Positions 1-8,910 of a stretch of DNA of 64,000 bases are shown here, one piece after another. Each line of letters opens with the position of its first letter. Within the stretch, counting starts at the first letter, position 1. The stretch comes from Anaerofilum sp. An201 (GTDB taxonomy: Bacteria > Bacillota > Clostridia > Oscillospirales > Ruminococcaceae), in NCBI RefSeq assembly GCF_002160015.1, contig NZ_NFJT01000009.1, forward strand, positions 1 through 64,000, read 5' to 3'. A program made the translations under genes and the position numbers. The notes under the pieces were generated by a model. The model ran no database searches and had not been told where the DNA came from. It saw only the letters and a list, made by a program, of their open reading frames with translations.

Positions 1-240
1 CTGCTCTGCAACAATGTCCCTTGGCGAAGCAGCTTTTCTCGGCCGTCCTTTGGGCCGTATCGTGATCCCGGCTTCTCGCTTCCGTTGTTTGGCACGTTCC
101 CGTTTCACAAGGCTTTTTACGACATACTTATCCCGAAAACCAAAATACTCCGCTACTTCTCTCTGCGTTTTTCCCGATCCAAGCATAGCTTCGATTTCAG
201 GCAACAATTCCTGCACATGCGTGTAATTCTTTTTTCCCAT
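1..240 (-). CDS. IS3-family OrfA-like transposase subunit, partial
   Basis: Eighty codons are visible from the ATG at 240 down to the window edge with no stop, so the C-terminus is missing. The protein begins MGKKNYTHVQELLPEIEAML and carries a helix-turn-helix of the GKTQREVAEYFGFRDKYV type, followed by a very basic stretch and the KGRPRK motif. This layout is typical of the small DNA-binding OrfA proteins of IS3-family elements in gut Clostridia, which work with a separate DDE-type OrfB through frameshifting. OrfB would lie left of the window. A plain HTH regulator is possible but less likely given the terminal-repeat-like DNA just upstream. Confidence 0.7.
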   Translation of the reverse strand, partial: MGKKNYTHVQELLPEIEAMLGSGKTQREVAEYFGFRDKYVVKSLVKRERAKQRKREAGITIRPKGRPRKAASPRDIVAEQ

Positions 241-245
241 AGTAA

Positions 246-288
246 TACCCCCTGATGTAGTACTTCTATTTTCCTACATCAGGGGGTA
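246..288. repeat. 15-bp perfect inverted repeat ahead of the IS3-like gene
   Basis: TACCCCCTGATGTAG at 246-260 is matched exactly by its reverse complement at 274-288, with a 13-nt loop. It sits directly upstream of the transposase start on the minus strand. In insertion sequences such a hairpin in the leader commonly shields the transposase start from read-through transcription; that role is inferred. Confidence 0.6.
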
Positions 289-386
289 CTTTGTCTATTG
301 TCCGTTTTTACTGGACCTGTTCACTCGAGCGAAGGGGGTTTTATTTTGTCGAAAACGGAATGGTTTGCACCGCCCAAAAGTGTTCC

Positions 387-516
387 CCTCATCCGTCGCC
401 TGCGGCGACAGCTTCCCCCCCAGGAGGGAGCCTCTGGCAAAAACCAGCGGTGTTTCGTTCGATCAAACGCCTTCCCCTGGTAGGGGAAGGTGCCCCGCTG
501 TGCGGGGCGGATGAGG
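387..516. repeat. palindromic intergenic repeat element (REP/MITE-like)
   Basis: The segment opens CCTCATCCG (387-395) and closes with its exact reverse complement CGGATGAGG (508-516). Between them lie shorter palindromes: CTTCCCC/GGGGAAG type arms around 470-490 and GCCCCGC/GCGGGGC at 492-508. The whole unit can fold into a large branched hairpin and codes for nothing convincing. A related, inverted fragment lies at 16873-16899. Repeats of this kind are frequent in Faecalibacterium-like genomes; the assignment rests on memory of the pattern, not on a search. The rest of the gene-free stretch 324-670 shows only an imperfect hairpin with a T run near 567-602. Confidence 0.55.
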
Positions 517-670
517 TCGAAGCTATATCCCGCCGCACAAAGGGAATCACTTGCTGGAGAGCCTGGGGCCCCTTTTTGCCTTGAGCAAAGAGGCCTTTTT
601 TGTTTACAAAATCTCAGCATGGAGATTGCTCTTTTCGCGGGCGTTTTTGAAAAAGAAAACCGTTTGCCGA

Positions 671-707
671 AAAAATGTGCCGGGAAGGACCAACGCCTTC
701 CCGGCAC
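671..707 (-). terminator. intrinsic terminator of the LPXTG protein gene
   Basis: A perfect 12-bp stem (677-688 with 696-707) and 7-nt loop is followed, on the minus strand, by five T residues. It lies about 40 bp past the stop codon of the surface protein gene. Confidence 0.85.
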
Positions 708-745
708 GAATGGTTTATATCAGAATGGTAAAACAGGGTTTGCCG

Positions 746-1795
746 TTATTCTTTGCGTTTTTTGAGATGTACGACCAATACAGCGGCCAAAACTCCCGCG
801 CAGACAACCAGCAGCCCAACTACCAGCCAAGCATTGAACGAATCACCCGTTTGCGGCAGGGTCGCAGGCTGATCCGGGGTATTCTCAGGGTCGGTAGGTG
901 TTGTGTCGCCGGTGGCCGGGATGCTCTCCACTACCTTGTGGCCGCATACGGTACAGCTTCTTTCGCGGCTGCCGGATTCGGTAGCAGTTGCTTCCTTTGT
1001 AACGACCCATTCGCTGTACGTGTGGGCAGCCTCCAGTCCTTTGGTGCCGCAGGAACACTCTTTCCAGTGGTTCATTCCGTCCGATTTCCATTCGCCGGTA
1101 AACTGATGTTCTTCAAAAACGGCGGTAACGGTCACCGGTTCGCCAGGCATAATGAAGGCGTTGTCGGTGATAACTACACTGCTGGGAGAGGCTTTCCATT
1201 CTTTAAAGTGGTAGCCTGTTTGGGGCGAGGCAGTTAGGGTCACGGTCTCGCCTTCTGCCGCAAATTCAACAGAAGCGGAAGCTGTACCGCCGACGTTGTC
1301 CTGTACATGTACAGTTATGGGATTCATTTCCTCCCACACGGCATAGAGGGTCTTGGAACCAAAGCCGCCGGTGCCGGGGTCGCCCACGGCTTTCACCTGG
1401 CAGTATTCGCCCGCCTGATACAGGTGCCCGGAGCCTTCTTCGTTCTCGGCCCAGCCCAGGAACTCGTACCCATCACGGGTGGGCAGCTGGTTGGGAATCT
1501 TGAAGCTGTTGGTGTCGCGGTACTGGTCGTTGTTGCCGGCCGTGAGGGTGGCGGGGGCGTTCTCGCCGCCATTGGCGTCGAACTTCAGTTCGAACGACCA
1601 GCGGTATTCAGAACCGGCAAGGAACAACACATCTTCGCTGCTGTTTTCTGCCGGCGTACCGCTTTCCACCGTGGTGGCCGAAGAGGACAGTCCGGCCATG
1701 TCCGGCGTTTCTGCAAATGCCATGCCGGACAATATCGTCAAGGACATGGCTGTGGCCAGCGCTGTTGCGCACAGGAGTTTTTTGTTTGCCTTCAT
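746..1795 (-). CDS. LPXTG-anchored surface protein with InlB-type repeats
   Basis: The 349-residue product is built for export and wall anchoring. It has a signal peptide (basic MKANKK start, hydrophobic core, cleavage near GMAFA), a Listeria-Bacteroides/InlB B-type repeat (about 65-155, with the FLGWA and TLYAVW signatures), a divergent InlB-like repeat (about 158-230, GYHFKEW), then a CSCG...CTVCGH segment of the sort seen in many Clostridial surface proteins. It ends with the sortase signal LPQTGD, a hydrophobic helix and the tail KKRKE. It is monocistronic with a good ribosome binding site (AAAGGAATGAGG) and its own terminator. Function is presumably adhesion or host contact; the ligand cannot be read from the sequence. 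Confidence 0.85.
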   Translation of the reverse strand: MKANKKLLCATALATAMSLTILSGMAFAETPDMAGLSSSATTVESGTPAENSSEDVLFLAGSEYRWSFELKFDANGGENAPATLTAGNNDQYRDTNSFKIPNQLPTRDGYEFLGWAENEEGSGHLYQAGEYCQVKAVGDPGTGGFGSKTLYAVWEEMNPITVHVQDNVGGTASASVEFAAEGETVTLTASPQTGYHFKEWKASPSSVVITDNAFIMPGEPVTVTAVFEEHQFTGEWKSDGMNHWKECSCGTKGLEAAHTYSEWVVTKEATATESGSRERSCTVCGHKVVESIPATGDTTPTDPENTPDQPATLPQTGDSFNAWLVVGLLVVCAGVLAAVLVVHLKKRKE

Positions 1796-2117
1796 TTTTC
1801 CTCATTCCTTTCTGATTTTGCTCCTCCACAAAATAACAGGAAGGTATGCACAGGCGCATCCCGTCCCCGATAATGCGGATACAGCGTACCTTTTCTTTTT
1901 GCGCTAAGAGGAGGGCAAAATACAATGGGCAGAACCGTGCTGTACAGATGCCGCCGGGACACACACAGCTTCCACGCCTCCTTAACAACGGTTTATTACA
2001 TATAAAAACTACCACAAAATGGAAGTTTTTTCAATGTTGGATCGTGTATTTTCACATGAAAAGTTTGCGCAAACAATGCGGAGCCTTAAAAGACACAAAG
2101 GGAATGGCAGAAACGGC
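1796..2117. other. gene-free stretch between divergent genes
   Basis: No convincing gene. The only clear structure is a perfect 12-bp palindrome GTTTGCGCAAAC at 2063-2074, which could be an operator for either divergent gene. Open frames here overlap the surface-protein gene, have poor coding character and no good start site. The promoter of the surface protein must lie here, but no strong minus-strand match stands out. Confidence 0.4.
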
Positions 2118-2146
2118 TTGGCAAACAGGGCATAATGTGCTATACT
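2118..2146 (+). promoter_or_regulatory. sigma-A promoter of yerC
   Basis: TTGGCA (2118-2123), 17-bp spacer, TATACT (2141-2146). Transcription would start near 2153, leaving a leader of about 95 nt before the yerC ATG. Confidence 0.75.
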
Positions 2147-2248
2147 ATTATATAACCGGCCCGGCAAAAAGAAACTGCTTACAGTGCCGCTTTTTTTTAC
2201 CCGCTTCGGTTTTGTACAGTAAAGTGATAAAGTGAGCGAGGAACCGAT

Positions 2249-2548
2249 ATGACAGAACGAATCAAGCGCCCTGCCGAGACGACACGCCTGTTCCAGGCGG
2301 TACTGGCTTTGAAAAACGAGGAGGAGTGCGCGGCCTTTTTCGCCGATCTGTGCACGATGAAGGAGCTGGCCGATATGTCCCAACGCCTGCAGGCGGCCGA
2401 GATGCTGCTGGAGGGCAAGACCTACGAGCAGATCGTGAAAAATGCCGAGATCAGCACGGCCACCATCAGCCGCATCAACCACTGTATCCAGTACGGGAAC
2501 GGCGGGTACCGCACGGTCCTGGGGCGTCTCGCGGCAAAACGGCGCTGA
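2249..2548 (+). CDS. yerC: YerC/YecD family TrpR-related DNA-binding protein
   Basis: The 99-residue protein matches the YerC/YecD family, small all-helical proteins related to TrpR. The TrpR-like region spans about 25-90, with a helix-turn-helix of the form GKTYEQIVKNAEISTATISR and a following GNGGY turn. Family members are found across Firmicutes, are often monocistronic and mostly lack a proven regulon; no ligand-binding residues for tryptophan can be assumed. A good promoter lies just upstream and a GCGAGGAACC ribosome site precedes the ATG. The next gene, livK, has its own promoter, so the two are probably independent. Confidence 0.85.
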   Translation: MTERIKRPAETTRLFQAVLALKNEEECAAFFADLCTMKELADMSQRLQAAEMLLEGKTYEQIVKNAEISTATISRINHCIQYGNGGYRTVLGRLAAKRR

Positions 2549-2663
2549 CTGTATATTCGTACAATACAGATTTCTTGTGTATAAATATGCATAAAAATGT
2601 AGCGATTCGGCAAAATGCAGACAATGAACCCTATATACTGGGCAAAATTGTAAAAATAGGATA

Positions 2664-2692
2664 TTGCATAACATTCACAAAATGTTTATAAT
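2664..2692 (+). promoter_or_regulatory. sigma-A promoter of the liv operon
   Basis: TTGCAT (2664-2669), 17-bp spacer, perfect TATAAT (2687-2692), in AT-rich surroundings about 75 bp upstream of the livK start. Confidence 0.8.
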
Positions 2693-2767
2693 AAGACAAA
2701 CTATTTCACAAACAACTTGCCAATTGTTTGCGTGTAGAGGACGAATGGGATTGAAGGAGGAATTCTT

Positions 2768-3925
2768 ATGAAAAAAGTAATCAGTGTTGCGATGGCAGCC
2801 GCCATGGCGGTTTCGCTGGCGGCCTGCGGACAGGGCGGCGGCAGCCAGGACAACGCCGGCAAGATCTTGATCGGCGGCATCGGCCCCACCACCGGCTCCA
2901 ACGCGCAGTACGGCACCGCCGTGCGCAACGGCGCCGAGATCGCGGTGGAGGAGATCAACGCGCTGGGCGGCGAGATCCAGTTCGGCTATAAATTCGAGGA
3001 CGACGAGACCGACAACGAGAAGGCCGTCAACGCCTACAACAACCTGAAAGACTGGGCCGGCGACAGCCCCCTGGTCGTGGTCGGCGCCACCACCAGCGGC
3101 TGCACCATTGCGGTCGGTTCCGAGACCTACGCCGACAACGTCTTCCAGATCACGCCGTCCGGCACCGACGCCAAGTGCGTGCAGTACGACAACGCTTTCC
3201 GCACCTGCTTCTCCGACCCCAGCCAGGGCTCCGTGTCGGCGCAGTACATCAAGGAGCACGGCCTGGGCGAGAAGATCGGCATCATCTACGACAGCTCCGA
3301 TACCTATTCCGACGGCATCACTAAGGCCTTCACCGCGGAGGCCGAGGAGATCGGCCTGGAGATTGTGGCCAGTGAGTCCTTCACTGGCGACAGCAAGACC
3401 GATATGAGCGTACAGCTGCAGAAGCTGCAGTCTGCCGGCGCCGACCTGGTGTTCCTGCCTATCTACTACAGCGAGGCTTCCACCATCCTGAAGCAGGCGT
3501 CCGACATCGGCTACACCCCCTCTTTCTATGGCTGTGACGGCATGGACGGCATCCTGACCGTGGAAAACTTCGACACCTCTCTGGCCGAGGGCCTGATGTT
3601 CCTCACCCCGTTCGTCACCACCAGCGAGGACGAGAAGGTGCAGAACTTCGTGAAGACCTACGAGGAGAAATACGGCCAGACCCCCAACCAGTTCGCCGCC
3701 GACGCCTACGACAGCGTCTACGCCATCTACGAGGCCTGCAAGAAGGCCGGCGCAACGGCCGACATGACCTCCCAGGAGCTGTGCGACGCTCTGAAGACCG
3801 CCATGACCGAGATCACCATCGACGGCCTCACCGGCAAGGGGATCAGCTGGCAGGCCAACGGCGAGCCCAACAAGGAGCCGCTGGTTGCCAAGATCGAGGG
3901 CGGCGAATACACCATGCTGCAGTGA
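2768..3925 (+). CDS. livK: branched-chain amino acid ABC transporter, substrate-binding lipoprotein
   Basis: This 385-residue protein is the extracellular binding component of a HAAT-type (LIV) ABC importer. It has a lipoprotein signal peptide with lipobox LAAC (Cys20), then a type I periplasmic-binding fold. Recognisable features are IGGIGPTTGSNAQYG near the start, the PLVVVGATTSG segment and ADAYDSVYAIYEA near the end. In a Gram-positive cell it would be membrane-anchored by lipid. It heads livKHMGF; a hairpin terminator follows it, so it is probably made in excess over the permease subunits. Substrate could be leucine/isoleucine/valine or another amino acid or amide; the family does not settle that. 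The GGAGGAATTCTT ribosome site is strong. Confidence 0.9.
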   Translation: MKKVISVAMAAAMAVSLAACGQGGGSQDNAGKILIGGIGPTTGSNAQYGTAVRNGAEIAVEEINALGGEIQFGYKFEDDETDNEKAVNAYNNLKDWAGDSPLVVVGATTSGCTIAVGSETYADNVFQITPSGTDAKCVQYDNAFRTCFSDPSQGSVSAQYIKEHGLGEKIGIIYDSSDTYSDGITKAFTAEAEEIGLEIVASESFTGDSKTDMSVQLQKLQSAGADLVFLPIYYSEASTILKQASDIGYTPSFYGCDGMDGILTVENFDTSLAEGLMFLTPFVTTSEDEKVQNFVKTYEEKYGQTPNQFAADAYDSVYAIYEACKKAGATADMTSQELCDALKTAMTEITIDGLTGKGISWQANGEPNKEPLVAKIEGGEYTMLQ

Positions 3926-3961
3926 TCTGCCGCAGGGTGCAGGTTTGTATCTGAACAGGCG

Positions 3962-3993
3962 GGCCGCCGGGATCTCCGGCGGCCTGTTTTCTT
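3962..3993 (+). terminator. hairpin terminator/attenuator between livK and livH
   Basis: A 9-bp perfect GC-rich stem (3962-3970 with 3976-3984, loop GATCT) is followed by TGTTTTCTTG. It should partly uncouple the binding-protein gene from the permease genes. Confidence 0.7.
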
Positions 3994-4025
3994 GCTTGTA
4001 TACAGGCGGTTTTTGTCAGAAACCG

Positions 4026-4054
4026 TTGTACTTGCTGCTTTTTCGTGGTAAAAT
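4026..4054 (+). promoter_or_regulatory. internal promoter for livHMGF
   Basis: TTGTAC (4026-4031), 17-bp spacer, TAAAAT (4049-4054), about 100 bp upstream of livH and directly after the terminator. Confidence 0.6.
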
Positions 4055-4152
4055 GGTGAAGTGCCCCTGCCTGTGCGGCCGTGACCGGCGGGGCCAACAA
4101 ACTGGCCGCGGCGTCTGTCAATGGCAGGGCCGGGGAAGAGGAGTGTGTCTGT

Positions 4153-5031
4153 ATGGATTTTATCAAGTATCTGATCACAGGCATCAGCCTGGGCAGTGTA
4201 TACGCCATCATCGCGCTGGGATATACGATGGTGTACGGCATCGCAAAGATGCTCAACTTTGCCCACGGCGATGTCATCATGGTGGGTGGATACATGACCT
4301 TTATTTTTATGAACAGCCTGGGCATGCCGGCCATTTTGGCGGTGCTGGGCGCGATGGTGGTGTGCACGGTGCTGGGCATCGTCATCGAGCGGGTGGCCTA
4401 TAAGCCGCTGCGCGAGGCGTCCAGCCTGGCGGTGCTCATCACCGCCATCGGCGTCAGCTACCTGCTGCAGAACCTGGCGCTCATCATCTGGGGCTCCACC
4501 CCCAAGAGCTTCCCGTCGGTTGTGTCGATCGACCCCATCGTTCTGCCCGGCGGCATCACCATCAGCGGCGAGACGATCGTCACGGTGGTTGTGTCTGCCC
4601 TCATCATGATCGGCCTGACCCTGTTCATCAACAAGAGCAAGCTGGGCCATGCCATGCAGGCGGTGGCCGAGGACAAGGGCGCCGCACAGCTGATGGGCAT
4701 CAACGTGAACGCCACCATCTCCATCACCTTTGCCATCGGCTCTGCCCTGGCGGCGGTTGCCGGCGCGCTGCTGTGCTCCTCCTACCCGCTGCTGCAGCCC
4801 ACCACCGGCGCCATGCCCGGTATCCGCGCGTTCGTGGCCGCGGTGTTCGGCGGCATCGGTTCCATTCCCGGTGCGATGCTGGGCGGCGTTTTGCTGGGCA
4901 TCATCGAGAGCCTGACCAAAGCGTACATCTCCACCGAGCTGTCCGACGCGGTGGTGTTTGCGATGCTGATCGTAGTGCTGCTGGTCAAACCCACGGGTCT
5001 GCTGGGCAAAAAGATCAGCGAGAAAGTGTGA
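4153..5031 (+). CDS. livH: branched-chain amino acid ABC transporter permease LivH
   Basis: The 292-residue integral membrane subunit pairs with LivM to form the translocation channel. It starts MDFIKYLITGISLGSVYAII, has about eight hydrophobic helices and the conserved NFAHGD motif in the first third, typical of LivH. I chose the ATG at 4153 because GGAAGAGGAG precedes it and because the sequence before it (from 4081) does not resemble the family. It is followed after 10 bp by livM. Confidence 0.92.
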   Translation: MDFIKYLITGISLGSVYAIIALGYTMVYGIAKMLNFAHGDVIMVGGYMTFIFMNSLGMPAILAVLGAMVVCTVLGIVIERVAYKPLREASSLAVLITAIGVSYLLQNLALIIWGSTPKSFPSVVSIDPIVLPGGITISGETIVTVVVSALIMIGLTLFINKSKLGHAMQAVAEDKGAAQLMGINVNATISITFAIGSALAAVAGALLCSSYPLLQPTTGAMPGIRAFVAAVFGGIGSIPGAMLGGVLLGIIESLTKAYISTELSDAVVFAMLIVVLLVKPTGLLGKKISEKV

Positions 5032-5041
5032 GGTGGGCAGC

Positions 5042-6127
5042 ATGAAAAACATTGTAACCAAACTCAAATCCTTTCCCCGTGACACCCGGCGCGATCTGGG
5101 CAACTATCTGATCGTCGTGGCGGCGTTCCTGCTGATGCAGGCAGCGCTGGGCGGCGGCCTGATCTCCAACTCGATGGAGGGCCTGCTGGTTCCCATCTGC
5201 GCCTATGTTGTCATGGCCATCTCGCTCACCCTCACGGTGGGCATCCTGGGCGAGTTGAGCCTGGGCCACGGCGGTTTCATGAGCGTGGGCGCGTTTGTGG
5301 GCGTGTTCTTCAGCATGGCCACCCAGAACAGCATCCCGTCCGACGGGATGCGCCTGTTCCTCGCCTTTGTGGCGGGCACCGTCGCAGCCGGCGTGGTGGG
5401 CCTGCTGATCGGTATTCCGGTGCTGCGTCTGCGCGGCGACTATCTGGCCATCGTGACGCTGGCTTTCGGCGAGATCATCAAGAATGTGCTGAACGTACTG
5501 TATGTGGGCGTGGATGCAAACGGTATCCATGTGGCGATCTCGGATGAAAAGGCGCTGCATCTGGCCGAGGACGGCCGGGTCATCATCGCCGGCGCGCTGG
5601 GCATTTCGGGCGGCCGCAAGCTGGCCACCTTCGTCATCGGCTTTGTGCTGGTGCTGGTCGCGCTGTTCATCGTGCAGAACCTGGTGCGCAGCCGCGCAGG
5701 CCGTGCCATCATGTCCATCCGCGACAACCGCATTGCGGCCGAGGCGATGGGCATCAACGTCACCAAATACAAGCTGATGGCCTTTTCCATCAGCGCGGCG
5801 CTGGCCGGTGCGGCGGGCGTGCTCTACGGACACAACTACTCCGCGCTGCAGGCCGGCAAGTTCAACTACAATATGTCCATCCAGGTGCTGCTGTTCGTGG
5901 TGCTGGGCGGCATGACCAGCCTGCGCGGCGCGATGATCGCGGCGGTGGTGCTGACGGTCCTGCCCGAGATGCTGCGCGGCCTGGAGGACTACCGCATGCT
6001 GATCTACGCCATCGTGCTGATCGCGGTGATGATCTTCAACCAGAGCCCGCAGCTGATCCAGTGGCGCGCCCGCATGGCGGAGAAGCTGCCGAAGTTCGGC
6101 CGCAAGAAGGAAAAGGAGGCGAAGTGA
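5042..6127 (+). CDS. livM: branched-chain amino acid ABC transporter permease LivM
   Basis: This 361-residue multi-pass protein is the second permease subunit. It shows the LSLGHGGFMSVGA signature, the VLRLRGDYLAIVTLAFGEI segment and the NRIAAEAMGIN cytoplasmic coupling region that contacts the ATPases. The ATG at 5042 is preferred over an upstream GTG because GAGGTGGG lies at the right distance. It ends with a charged tail (KKEKEAK) and livG starts 2 bp later. Confidence 0.92.
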   Translation: MKNIVTKLKSFPRDTRRDLGNYLIVVAAFLLMQAALGGGLISNSMEGLLVPICAYVVMAISLTLTVGILGELSLGHGGFMSVGAFVGVFFSMATQNSIPSDGMRLFLAFVAGTVAAGVVGLLIGIPVLRLRGDYLAIVTLAFGEIIKNVLNVLYVGVDANGIHVAISDEKALHLAEDGRVIIAGALGISGGRKLATFVIGFVLVLVALFIVQNLVRSRAGRAIMSIRDNRIAAEAMGINVTKYKLMAFSISAALAGAAGVLYGHNYSALQAGKFNYNMSIQVLLFVVLGGMTSLRGAMIAAVVLTVLPEMLRGLEDYRMLIYAIVLIAVMIFNQSPQLIQWRARMAEKLPKFGRKKEKEAK

Positions 6128-6128
6128 G

Positions 6129-6890
6129 ATGGCATTGCTTGAAGTGACCAACCTGGGCATTGCGTTCGGCGGCCTGCAGGCCGTGGCCCAGCTGGATATG
6201 AAGATCGAACAGGGCCATCTGTACGGCCTCATCGGCCCCAACGGCGCCGGCAAAACCACCGTTTTCAACATGCTCACCGGCGTATACAAGCCCACCGAGG
6301 GCGACATCATCCTGGACGGCAAGAACGTCACCGGCAAAAGCCCGGAGAAGATCTGCCGCGCCGGCGTGGCCCGCACCTTCCAGAACATCCGCCTGTTCGA
6401 CAAGCTCACCGTGCTGGACAACGTGAAGGTGGGCCTGCACAACCAGATCACCTATTCGGTGCTCACCGGCATTTTCCGCCTGCCCGGCTTTTTCCGCAAG
6501 GAGAAGGCGATGAACGAAAAGGCGATGGAGCTGCTGCGCATCTTCGATCTGGACAAGGAGGCGAACCTGCCGGCCGCCAGCCTGCCCTACGGCAAGCAGC
6601 GCAAGCTGGAGATCGCGCGCGCACTGGCCACCAACCCCAAGCTGCTGCTGCTGGATGAACCGGCCGCCGGCATGAACCCCAACGAGACGGCCGAGCTGAT
6701 GGAAACGGTGCGCTTTGTAAAGGATAAATTCAAGATCGCCATTCTGCTCATCGAGCACGACATGAACTTCGTCATGGGCATCTGCGAGCACATCACGGTG
6801 CTGGATTACGGGCGGGTCATCGCCAGCGGCACCGGCGACCAGGTGCGCAACAACCCCAAGGTGATCGCTGCATATCTGGGAGGAGACTAA
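6129..6890 (+). CDS. livG: branched-chain amino acid ABC transporter ATP-binding protein LivG
   Basis: One of two ABC ATPases of the LIV importer, 253 residues. Walker A is GPNGAGKTT (about 37-45), the Q-loop follows ARTFQNIRLF, the signature region is unusual in reading SLPYGKQRKLEIARAL, Walker B is LLLLDEPAAGMNP, and the switch histidine lies in LLIEHDMNFVM. The modified signature (PYGKQR rather than LSGGQ) is normal for LivG proteins. It is translationally close to livM and livF. Confidence 0.93.
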   Translation: MALLEVTNLGIAFGGLQAVAQLDMKIEQGHLYGLIGPNGAGKTTVFNMLTGVYKPTEGDIILDGKNVTGKSPEKICRAGVARTFQNIRLFDKLTVLDNVKVGLHNQITYSVLTGIFRLPGFFRKEKAMNEKAMELLRIFDLDKEANLPAASLPYGKQRKLEIARALATNPKLLLLDEPAAGMNPNETAELMETVRFVKDKFKIAILLIEHDMNFVMGICEHITVLDYGRVIASGTGDQVRNNPKVIAAYLGGD

Positions 6891-6892
6891 CG

Positions 6893-7609
<717 letters not shown>

Positions 7610-7624
7610 ACAGATCAAAACCAA

Positions 7625-7656
7625 ACGCGCTTTCCCGGCGGGAAGGCGCGTTTTTC
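7625..7656 (+). terminator. intrinsic terminator of the liv operon
   Basis: ACGCGCTTTCCC pairs with GGGAAGGCGCGT across a 3-nt loop, with one G-T pair, followed by TTTTT. Confidence 0.85.
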
Positions 7657-7679
7657 TGTGGAAAAATTCTCTAAACTAC

Positions 7680-7731
7680 TTTACTTGTCGTAGTAGTTGT
7701 GCTATACTCAAATTACTCCATCAGATGAAGT
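7680..7731 (+). promoter_or_regulatory. promoter and dyad operator of the padR gene
   Basis: TTTACT (7680-7685), 17-bp spacer, TATACT (7703-7708). Directly at the expected start site lies a 17-bp near-palindrome, ACTNCATCNGATGNAGT (7715-7731), with a further AACTAC/GTAGTT pair at 7674-7698. Placement suggests autorepression by the PadR protein encoded next; that is inference. Confidence 0.55.
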
Positions 7732-7755
7732 AGTTTGCAGAAAGGGGGGGAGGGC

Positions 7756-8088
7756 ATGGTCAGTAGCGACGGCATCCGCGGATACCACGACCTGATGATC
7801 CTGGGCATCCTGCTGGACGGCGATTCCTACGGCTACGAGATCAGCAAGGAGATCACGGCGCGCACCGGCGGGCGGTATCAGGTGAAGGAGACCACCCTGT
7901 ATTCCGCGATGAATCGTCTGGAAAAGCAGGGCTGCATCGCGTCCTATTCCGGCACCCAGAGCAAGGGGAAGCCGCGCACCTATTTCACCCTCACCCCCTA
8001 CGGACGGGAATATTACCGGGAGAAGTGTTCCGAGTGGACGCTCACCAGCCAGATCGTACAGCAGTTTATGAAGGAGGAGATCGAATGA
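7756..8088 (+). CDS. PadR family transcriptional regulator
   Basis: A 110-residue winged-helix repressor of the short PadR-s2 type. Landmarks are HDLMILGILLDGDSYGYEI, the recognition helix around YQVKETTLYSAMNRLEKQG, and the wing GKPRTYFTLTPYGREYY. The ATG at 7756 follows a GGGGGGAGGG ribosome site; an upstream TTG at 7735 is less likely. Its stop overlaps the next start (ATGA), coupling it to a HAAS-domain membrane protein, an arrangement very common for PadR regulators. The likely target is its own promoter and envelope-related functions. Confidence 0.88.
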   Translation: MVSSDGIRGYHDLMILGILLDGDSYGYEISKEITARTGGRYQVKETTLYSAMNRLEKQGCIASYSGTQSKGKPRTYFTLTPYGREYYREKCSEWTLTSQIVQQFMKEEIE

Positions 8089-8816
8089 GCCGCATCGAAG
8101 TGTATGTAAACAATCTGTTCGCCGCCATTCCGGACAGCCGCGAAGCGCGGGAGATGAAACGGAACATCATCGACAGCATGGAGGACAACTACCAGGCGCT
8201 GCGGGACGCCGGAAAGAATGAAAATGAAGCCTTCGGCGAGGTCGTCAGCCAGTTCGGCACCGTGGACGAGATCCGGGAAGCGCTGGGCGTGCAGACAGGC
8301 GCCGGCCAGGAGGGCGGCACTCCGGTCCCGCCCGAGATGCTGGAGGACTATCTGGTGTTCCGCAAAAAATTTGCACTGCTGCTGCCGGCGGGCATCGTGC
8401 TGTGTGTGCTGGGCCTGGTGGTGATGCTGTTTCTGGAGCCGCTGCTGGGCGACATGGCCAGCGCGTTCCTGTTTCTGTTTGCCGCGCTGGGCGCCGGTCT
8501 GATCGTGTATATCTGTTTGGAGGAGGACAGCTGGAGCAAGATCGAAAAAAGCTGGAAGCGCGGACAGGGACCCGTCCGCTATCAGCCGGAGGAAGCGCCG
8601 GAAGAGGAGCCCGAAAGGGAAGTCTCCCCACACAAAAAGCGCCGCAAGCGCCTGACGGGCCGCATCAACAGTGTGATCATGCTGGCGGCCACCTTGTGGT
8701 TTTTGGTGCAGGGTTTCTGGCTTGGCCATTGGGGCACCGCCTGGGTGGTATTCCCGGTGGCAGGCGTGGCATGTGCGTTGATGAAAGAGCTTGTCAAGCT
8801 GGTGATGGAGCGGTAA
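8085..8816 (+). CDS. PadR-associated HAAS-domain membrane protein
   Basis: The 243-residue product starts MSRIEVYVNNLFAAIP and has an N-terminal helical HAAS/permease-prefix-like module (about 1-70, with the EMKRNIIDSMEDNYQAL and FGTVDEIREAL segments). A linker, two membrane helices (about 105-150), a charged cytoplasmic loop rich in E and K, and two more helices (about 200-240) follow. Genes of this type sit beside PadR regulators in many Firmicutes and are thought to relay a membrane signal; mechanism unknown. The start is fixed by the ATGA overlap with padR and by AAGGAGGAG. Confidence 0.75.
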   Translation: MSRIEVYVNNLFAAIPDSREAREMKRNIIDSMEDNYQALRDAGKNENEAFGEVVSQFGTVDEIREALGVQTGAGQEGGTPVPPEMLEDYLVFRKKFALLLPAGIVLCVLGLVVMLFLEPLLGDMASAFLFLFAALGAGLIVYICLEEDSWSKIEKSWKRGQGPVRYQPEEAPEEEPEREVSPHKKRRKRLTGRINSVIMLAATLWFLVQGFWLGHWGTAWVVFPVAGVACALMKELVKLVMER

Positions 8817-8910
8817 ATGCGGGGAAATCGGAACCTTTTTGCACAGAGGGCATATACTAAGGCAAGCCGGCAAGGCCGAAACAAACTACCATCACAGGAG
8901 GGAACTACTT

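Larger units (their letters stand above)
1..323 (-). mobile_element. probable end of an IS3-like insertion sequence
   Basis: The OrfA-like gene reads leftwards, and about 80 bp before its start lies a sequence ending in CA at 322-323 (on the minus strand it opens TGAACAGGTCCAG). IS3-family termini usually start TG and end CA, so I place the element boundary near 323. The other end and any target-site duplication are outside the window, so the boundary is inference. Confidence 0.4.

Noticed and set aside
1608-2015. 135-codon frame upstream of and overlapping the LPXTG protein gene
   Set aside because: It overlaps the signal-peptide region of a well-supported gene in another frame, has no domain and no good start site.
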